Positions 62,025 through 64,000 of a DNA stretch of 64,000 nucleotides are shown piece after piece. The notes beneath the pieces were generated by a model, which was not told the origin of the DNA, did not search any database, and saw only the letters and a program-made list of their open reading frames with translations. Numbering within the stretch: position 1 is the stretch's first letter; each line of letters opens with the position of its first letter. This DNA comes from Pseudomonas sp. LRP2-20 (GTDB taxonomy: Bacteria > Pseudomonadota > Gammaproteobacteria > Pseudomonadales > Pseudomonadaceae): NCBI RefSeq assembly GCF_024349685.1, contig NZ_AP025944.1, positions 5,152,001 to 5,216,000 of the forward strand, given 5' to 3'. The position numbers and the translations under genes were made by a program.

Positions 62025-64000
62025 GCTTCACTCTCCGGATTGCCCTGGGCCTGCCAGGCGGCGCTGAACAGGGGGCGGTACAAGGTTTCACACCAGCCTT
62101 CGAAGGTTTCGTCGGCGCTGAGTGCGGCGAAATCGCGGAACTGCCGGGCCAGGGCAACACTTTCGCTGCGCTCGCCGAAACTGGTGCGGCCATCCCCCTC
62201 GTAGGCACGGGTAGCGGCAGCCAGGGCTTTGTCCGGATCTTCCTGAGCGAGCCAGGCAAAGGCCGTCTTTGCGGCGACGGGCAAAGGTGCATTCATCGCC
62301 GCCTGGCGCGCGACCAACAGGTGACCCAGTTGTTCGCTAGCCTGAGCCTGCGGCAAGGGCCCGAGCAGCAGGGTGATGTCGCTGGCCAGCAGTGCACTGT
62401 GCAGTGGATAACCGGCAGCGCAGGCAGCCAGGTGCATCACCCAGCTGGCAATCAGGCGGTGCCATTTGAGGTTGTTGCGCCCGGCGCTGATGGTATTGGG
62501 AACCGTGGTGATACTCAGCAGGCTTTGATCGTCGGCCTGATAGACCCGGCCCAGCCAGCCTTCAAGACGGTGGTTGGCGTGCTCGAAGTGGATCGGCAAC
62601 GCGCCGTCTACCACCGTCGGCCAGCGCTGCAGCAGCTGCCGATGACGTTGCAGCAGATCGGGCAGTGGCTGGATCAGTTCGGCTTGCAGCAGTTCACCGA
62701 AACCTGCCAGGGGTAGCATGCCGCAGGCTTGCAGGCGGCGGGCCTGGGCCTGCAGCGCACGTTCGGCGTTTTCAGGGTCGCTCAGGGCAGCACCCAGCAG
62801 GCTTTCGCTGGCGCTATAGCGCTGCAAGGCGTCAAGGACGAATGGCTCTTCGTCCGGTGTGGGGGCTTCCAGGGCTTCGAAGAACACTTTCAGGCGCTGG
62901 CTGAAAAAATGCCTCACAGGGTGACGCAAGAAATCCTGCAGCTGGGTCAGCGTCAGCGCTTCATCGCTGACATACGCTGGCAGGGCAAGGTCAGGCTGCT
63001 GCTCCTCAGCAGTCTGCTGGTGCAGCAATTGCCATTCATGGGCATAGCTGAACAACGCACTGCCTTTTTGGAAATAGCGCGCACTGAATGGCTGTAGCGG
63101 GTGCTCCTGGGTCAAGGCGTGCAGCAGCTGCTGGCCATCAGCGTCGCCCTTGAGGCGCCAACCGGCAGCCAGGTGATCGCGCAACTGGCCGATCAACACC
63201 GAGGCCGGTCGCTCACTGTTATCGCGGATGCTGCGGCCAACCCAACTGATGTAGAGCTGGTCACGTGCCGACAGCAGTGCTTCGAGCAGCAGGTAACGGT
63301 CGTCCTCCCGGCGCGAACGATCGCCCGGGCGGTAATCGCTGGCCATCAGGTCAAAGTCCAGCGGCGGTTGGGCGCGCGGATAGTCGCCATCGTTCATGCC
63401 CAGCAGGCACACCACGCGGAACGGAATTGCCCGCATCGGCATCAAGGTGCAGAAATTCACCGAACCGGCGAGAAAACGCTGGGACAACTTGCCTTCGTCG
63501 AGGCCCGAAAGCCAGGCCTCCCGGATCACCGTGAGTGGCAACGGGTCTTGCAGGTTTACGGCTTCACAGACTTCCAGCCAGCTGTCGCGAAGCGCCTGCA
63601 ACTGCATCAAGAGAAATTCGTCGTGCTCTTCCTCGGCCAGGAAAAACACCTGCAGCAAAGCGTTAAGGCGATCACCCCACTCACTGGCGGTGGCGGGTTG
63701 GGCCAACGCCTGGTTGGCCACATCGAGGGCATCGAGCAGCGCAACCAGCGGGCCGATCAAGGCGGCATCCAGGCCGCCGATTTCATCGTACGGTTCGATG
63801 CCATCGCAGCCTTCTCCCACACCCACGGCGTAACCCAGCAACATGCGCCGAAGACCAAAGCGCCAACTGTTCTGCTCCAGGCCCTGAGGCAACCCAAGGG
63901 TGGCACGCTGATCGGCGTTCAACCCCCAGCGAATGCCCGCGCCTTCGATCCAGCGGTGCAGCGTGGGCAGGTCGCTTTCGCGGATGCCGAAACGTGCGCG
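62021..64000 (-). CDS. recC: Exodeoxyribonuclease V gamma subunit RecC, C-terminal part (cut by window edge)
   Basis: The last 659 codons of recC; the gene continues past the right end of the window. RARFGIRESDLPTLHRWIEG, then GIRWGLNADQRATLGLP, is the Chi-scanning region of RecC, and VCLLGMNDGDYPRAQPPLDFDLM is a conserved block near the middle. It is followed by recB and recD with 4-nt overlaps. Confidence 0.95.
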   Translation of the reverse strand, partial: RARFGIRESDLPTLHRWIEGAGIRWGLNADQRATLGLPQGLEQNSWRFGLRRMLLGYAVGVGEGCDGIEPYDEIGGLDAALIGPLVALLDALDVANQALAQPATASEWGDRLNALLQVFFLAEEEHDEFLLMQLQALRDSWLEVCEAVNLQDPLPLTVIREAWLSGLDEGKLSQRFLAGSVNFCTLMPMRAIPFRVVCLLGMNDGDYPRAQPPLDFDLMASDYRPGDRSRREDDRYLLLEALLSARDQLYISWVGRSIRDNSERPASVLIGQLRDHLAAGWRLKGDADGQQLLHALTQEHPLQPFSARYFQKGSALFSYAHEWQLLHQQTAEEQQPDLALPAYVSDEALTLTQLQDFLRHPVRHFFSQRLKVFFEALEAPTPDEEPFVLDALQRYSASESLLGAALSDPENAERALQAQARRLQACGMLPLAGFGELLQAELIQPLPDLLQRHRQLLQRWPTVVDGALPIHFEHANHRLEGWLGRVYQADDQSLLSITTVPNTISAGRNNLKWHRLIASWVMHLAACAAGYPLHSALLASDITLLLGPLPQAQASEQLGHLLVARQAAMNAPLPVAAKTAFAWLAQEDPDKALAAATRAYEGDGRTSFGERSESVALARQFRDFAALSADETFEGWCETLYRPLFSAAWQAQGNPESEA

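Overview
The window is a continuous stretch of Pseudomonas chromosome, almost certainly from the P. putida group. The evidence is high GC content, dozens of Pseudomonas-typical proteins, several copies of the P. putida-type REP sequence (core gcgggcaagcccgctcccaca), and gene neighbourhoods known from P. putida: a short LOV photoreceptor beside a LitR-like MerR regulator, folM, cstA/yjiX/yjiA, a mapZ-like PilZ gene beside radA, a PpoR-like LuxR solo, pcaHG, and an McpS-like chemoreceptor. It looks like core genome. I see no prophage, insertion sequence, CRISPR array, rRNA or tRNA gene. About 70 genes or gene remnants are supported. Two are partial at the window edges: an alpha/beta hydrolase at the left end and recC at the right end.

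Layout. 1-2.9 kb: hydrolase start, lrgAB with a divergent LysR gene, flavodoxin. 3.0-7.3 kb: a light/pterin block with a LOV protein, a PilZ-like protein, a class II LitR-like regulator whose B12 motif is degenerate, a membrane-anchored monooxygenase-fold protein, folM, a DUF1244 gene and a hopJ-family gene. 7.3-9.6 kb: hydrolase and fabV. 9.8-15 kb: LysR regulator and an agmatine/polyamine operon (cytoplasmic agmatine deiminase, N-carbamoylputrescine amidase, periplasmic polyamine-binding protein, Tat-exported deiminase paralogue). 15.4-19.1 kb: thiolase, then a divergent pair made of a stand-alone MetE N-domain protein and an MTHFR with a Cys-rich C-terminal domain; two matching dyads lie between them. 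19-23 kb: yjiA, yjiX, cstA, mapZ-like. 23-32.5 kb: purine permease, radA, mscL, ferredoxin-NADP reductase, LuxR solo, rlmG, and the cyanide-insensitive oxidase operon cioAB plus a small third gene. 32.8-36.7 kb: MFS transporter, purine permease, trmA. 36.8-41.4 kb: pcaHG, a zinc metallopeptidase, an McpS-like chemoreceptor. 41.5-47.1 kb: gamma-glutamyltranspeptidase, LysR, mdaB and ygiN, TauE, LysR. 47.1-49.7 kb: a hicAB pair with a frameshifted toxin, dmeR/dmeF metal efflux, a cupin. 49.8-53.5 kb: valine catabolism mmsAB with a divergent LysR and a duplicated mmsB tail. 53.9-56.2 kb: the yfiRNB c-di-GMP module. 56.3-64 kb: recD, recB and partial recC.

Common themes are polyamine, valine and protocatechuate catabolism, folate and methionine chemistry, and signalling by light, c-di-GMP and chemotaxis. 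Non-coding structure is rich: REP pairs, two 243-bp long-inverted-repeat elements at distant sites, several intrinsic terminators, and operator-like palindromes. The palindromes include ANR, PcaQ, DmeR/RcnR and MetR-like types.

The strongest candidates for something under-described are the MetE-N/MTHFR pair with its twin dyads, the PilZ protein embedded in the LOV/LitR light locus, and the 243-bp inverted-repeat element. All functional calls rest on sequence reading and recalled family knowledge; no database search was run.
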